A DNA stretch of 24,408 bases, from the NCBI GenBank assembly GCA_963591565.1, contig CAVAUD010000018.1, positions 1-24,408 on the forward strand. The letters run 5' to 3'. This DNA is from Paratractidigestivibacter sp963591565. Lineage in GTDB: Bacteria; Actinomycetota; Coriobacteriia; Coriobacteriales; Atopobiaceae. The stretch's first letter is position 1, and every line of letters begins with the position of its first letter. A program made the position numbers and the translations under genes. Below are positions 23,160 to 24,408 of this stretch, piece by piece. Under the pieces are notes generated by a model. The model made no database searches and was not told where the DNA came from. It worked only from the letters and a program-made list of their open reading frames with translations.

Positions 23160-23771
23160 ATGAAGAAGGACCTGACCGAGCTCGTCTTTATCCTGGACAA
23201 AAGCGGCTCGATGTCCGACCTGGTAAAAGACACCGTCGGCGGCTACAACAGCCTGCTCAGGCAGAACCGAGAGGCGCCCGGCGAGGCGCTGGTCTCGACG
23301 GTGCTCTTTGACCATCGCGTCGAGGTGCTGCACGACCGCGTGCCCATTGACCAGGTAAAACCCTTAACTGAGAAGGACTATGTCCCGAGCGGCTGCACCG
23401 CGCTGCTCGATGCCGTGGGCGGCGCCATCCGCTATCACGAGCGGGTGCAGAAGATCTTGCCCGAGGAGTACCGCCCCGAGCACACGCTGTTCTGCATCAC
23501 GACCGATGGGCTCGAGAACGCGAGCAAACGCTACGGATACGCGCAGGTCAAGCGCATGATCGAGGCTGGGCGCGAGCGCGGCTGGGAGTTCTTGTTCCTG
23601 GGCGCCAACATCGACGTCGCGGCCGAGGCGGGCCGCCTGGGCATCGACGAGGACTGCGCCGTCGAGTTCTCCGCGACGTCAGACGGCTGCGCCGCCGCCT
23701 TTGACGAGATGTGCCTGGCCTCGGCGGCCGTGCGCCTTGGCTCGACGGTAAAAGACCGGGCGCGTCGCTAG
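23160..23771 (+). CDS. Small VWA (von Willebrand factor A) domain protein
   Basis: A 203-residue protein that is almost entirely one VWA domain. The metal-binding MIDAS set is complete: D13-x-S15-x-S17, T80 (SGCTALLD) and D116 (TTDGLENAS). There is no signal peptide or membrane segment, so it is cytoplasmic. Such stand-alone bacterial VWA proteins usually mediate Mg2+-dependent protein contacts; the partner is unknown. The ATG has AAGGAGG six bases upstream. It follows the macro-domain gene, with which it may share a transcript. Its stop codon lies in the loop of a 13-bp hairpin. Confidence 0.87.
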   Translation: MKKDLTELVFILDKSGSMSDLVKDTVGGYNSLLRQNREAPGEALVSTVLFDHRVEVLHDRVPIDQVKPLTEKDYVPSGCTALLDAVGGAIRYHERVQKILPEEYRPEHTLFCITTDGLENASKRYGYAQVKRMIEAGRERGWEFLFLGANIDVAAEAGRLGIDEDCAVEFSATSDGCAAAFDEMCLASAAVRLGSTVKDRARR

Positions 23772-23784
23772 GACGTGCCCGGTC
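23754..23784 (+). other. Stem-loop enclosing the stop codon of the VWA gene
   Basis: GACCGGGCGCGTC (23754-23766) pairs with GACGTGCCCGGTC (23772-23784), 13 bp with one G-U. The loop GCTAG contains the TAG stop (23769-23771). No T-run follows, so it is not a standard intrinsic terminator; it may protect the mRNA 3' end or assist a factor-dependent terminator. Confidence 0.65.
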
Positions 23785-23815
23785 TGCAGACGGGCTGGGT
23801 AAGTTCTGAGGGCGG

Positions 23816-23845
23816 CCCCGCGACCGCCGCGCCCCGCGACCGCCG
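23816..23845. repeat. Two CCCCGCGACCGCCG direct repeats
   Basis: The 14-base word occurs at 23816-23829 and 23832-23845, spaced 16 bases, between the converging VWA and Gly-rich genes. It may be part of a bidirectional transcription stop region, but no clear hairpin with T-run is visible. Confidence 0.6.
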
Positions 23846-23860
23846 TGCGCCCCTCTCGCC

Positions 23861-24154
23861 TTAGATAAAGGTGGCCGCCACGACGACGAGGGCGATCACG
23901 AAGGCGAAGGGCATGAGGCAGCCGCCGCAGCCGCAGCCCCGGCCGCCGGGAGGGGGAGGCGGCGCGCCCCAGCCGCGGCGCCGCGGCCCGCCGAAACCGC
24001 CCGGGCGACCAAAGCCGCCAGGCCCGCCGCCGAAGCCGCCGCCGGGAACGCCCCCGGGGCCGCCAGGCCCGCGCCCGGGCCCGCCGCCGGGGCCGCCGCC
24101 AGGGCCTCCTCCGAAGCCGCCAGGTCCGCCAGGGCCAGGTCCGTGTCCGTGCAT
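23861..24154 (-). CDS. Gly/Pro-rich small membrane protein
   Basis: A 97-residue protein that I cannot assign to a named family. Residues 1-60 are GPGGPGGFGGGPGGGP-like repeats, followed by PRRRGWGAPPPPPGGRG, a short Cys cluster GCGCGGC and a C-terminal hydrophobic segment LMPFAFVIALVVVAATFI. It resembles small tail-anchored Gly-rich proteins in which a GCGC motif precedes a membrane helix. The start (complement of 24152-24154) has AAGGAGG six bases upstream, which argues strongly that this is a real gene rather than a GC-rich artefact. The longer frame to 24352 has no such site. Confidence 0.68.
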   Translation of the reverse strand: MHGHGPGPGGPGGFGGGPGGGPGGGPGRGPGGPGGVPGGGFGGGPGGFGRPGGFGGPRRRGWGAPPPPPGGRGCGCGGCLMPFAFVIALVVVAATFI

Positions 24155-24273
24155 GTCGATCCTCCTTCGACGGCAAGAGGCCACGCGGCCCCTCGCGAAT
24201 GTCCGATTACCCCTCATTTTTCCCAGTTGGGGCCGCGCATAACGCGAGCGCCGCATCGGTCTTCTCGCCGGCT

Positions 24274-24402
24274 CTGCAAAACTTGGACTTGTCTGATGGC
24301 CCAAGGGCTTCTCGGCTGCAAAACTTGGGCTTGTCTGATGAATCGCCGACAAAAACGGGACTTGTCTGATACGCGACTATCAGACAAGTCCCAAAATTGC
24401 AG
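24274..24402. repeat. Cluster of CTTGTCTGAT direct repeats ending in an inverted copy
   Basis: Two 24-base copies begin at 24274 and 24316 with one base different (CTGCAAAACTTGG, then A or G, then CTTGTCTGAT). A third, partly diverged copy begins at 24347. A full inverted copy with several differences covers 24379-24402. The third copy and the inverted copy form a perfect 15-bp palindrome arm, GGGACTTGTCTGATA (24357-24371) with TATCAGACAAGTCCC (24378-24392), around CGCGAC. The rest of 24155-24273, upstream of the Gly-rich gene, shows no gene. Confidence 0.85.
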
Positions 24403-24408
24403 GGGAGG

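Noticed and set aside
21663..23771. Integrated island at tRNA-Phe
   Set aside because: No integrase, no second copy of the tRNA 3' end, and no clear change in base composition downstream.
23871..24242. Proline-rich plus-strand frame opposite the Gly-rich protein
   Set aside because: Mirror of the Gly-repeat gene; the minus-strand gene has AAGGAGG at the right distance, while the plus-strand frame has none.
24274..24402. CRISPR array
   Set aside because: Repeats are few, unevenly spaced (42 and 31 bases), diverged, and one copy is inverted; spacers are too short.

Overview
The window reads like a chromosomal segment of a GC-rich, Gram-positive-type anaerobe, most likely a member of the Coriobacteriia (the Collinsella/Olsenella/Atopobium group of Actinomycetota). 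This is inferred from three things: strong G/C-ending codon bias, a Tad pilus locus with no outer-membrane secretin, and the gene mix (D-lactate dehydrogenase next to pyruvate kinase, a DUF2207 protein, a macro-domain/helix-bundle fusion). No marker gene here fixes the genus.

Left part (1-9079): housekeeping metabolism and ion transport. A leftward pair encodes an intracellular GH13 glycosidase and a YhcH/YjgK/YiaL protein that is cut by the window edge. Rightward follow a D-2-hydroxyacid (probably D-lactate) dehydrogenase and pyruvate kinase, which together form the pyruvate end of fermentation. Next come a P2A-type Ca2+ ATPase behind a structured leader and an RsgA ribosome-maturation GTPase. 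Rho-independent terminators separate most units.

Middle part (9384-19368): one tight operon of 13 genes for a Tad/Flp pilus. The order is cpaB-like, tadZ-like, tadA, tadB, tadC, flp pilin, an unrecognised membrane-anchored protein, a second Flp-like pilin, TadE-like, a large Cys-rich TadG-like protein, TadE-like, DUF192, and a zinc-ribbon/FHA protein. Many junctions overlap by 1-37 bases (ATGA or TGATG), so translation is probably coupled. No prepilin peptidase is present in the window. The operon is preceded by three CTGTCAG-like heptamers at exactly 11-base spacing, resembling a Pho-box-type response-regulator site.

Right part (19456-24408): a DUF2207 membrane protein with a poly-Gly tail, a tRNA-Phe with its own promoter and terminator, a macro-domain protein with a C-terminal helical domain, a small VWA/MIDAS protein, and a leftward Gly/Pro-rich small membrane protein. 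The intergenic spaces are unusually structured. There are inverted repeats overlapping ribosome binding sites, and two clusters of short direct repeats that each end in a perfect inverted copy (7714-7809 and 24274-24402). The most promising leads are these repeat clusters, the possible pseudoknot leader of the Ca2+ ATPase, the Pho-box-like triplet, and a TTCTCGCC word found just after several stop codons.
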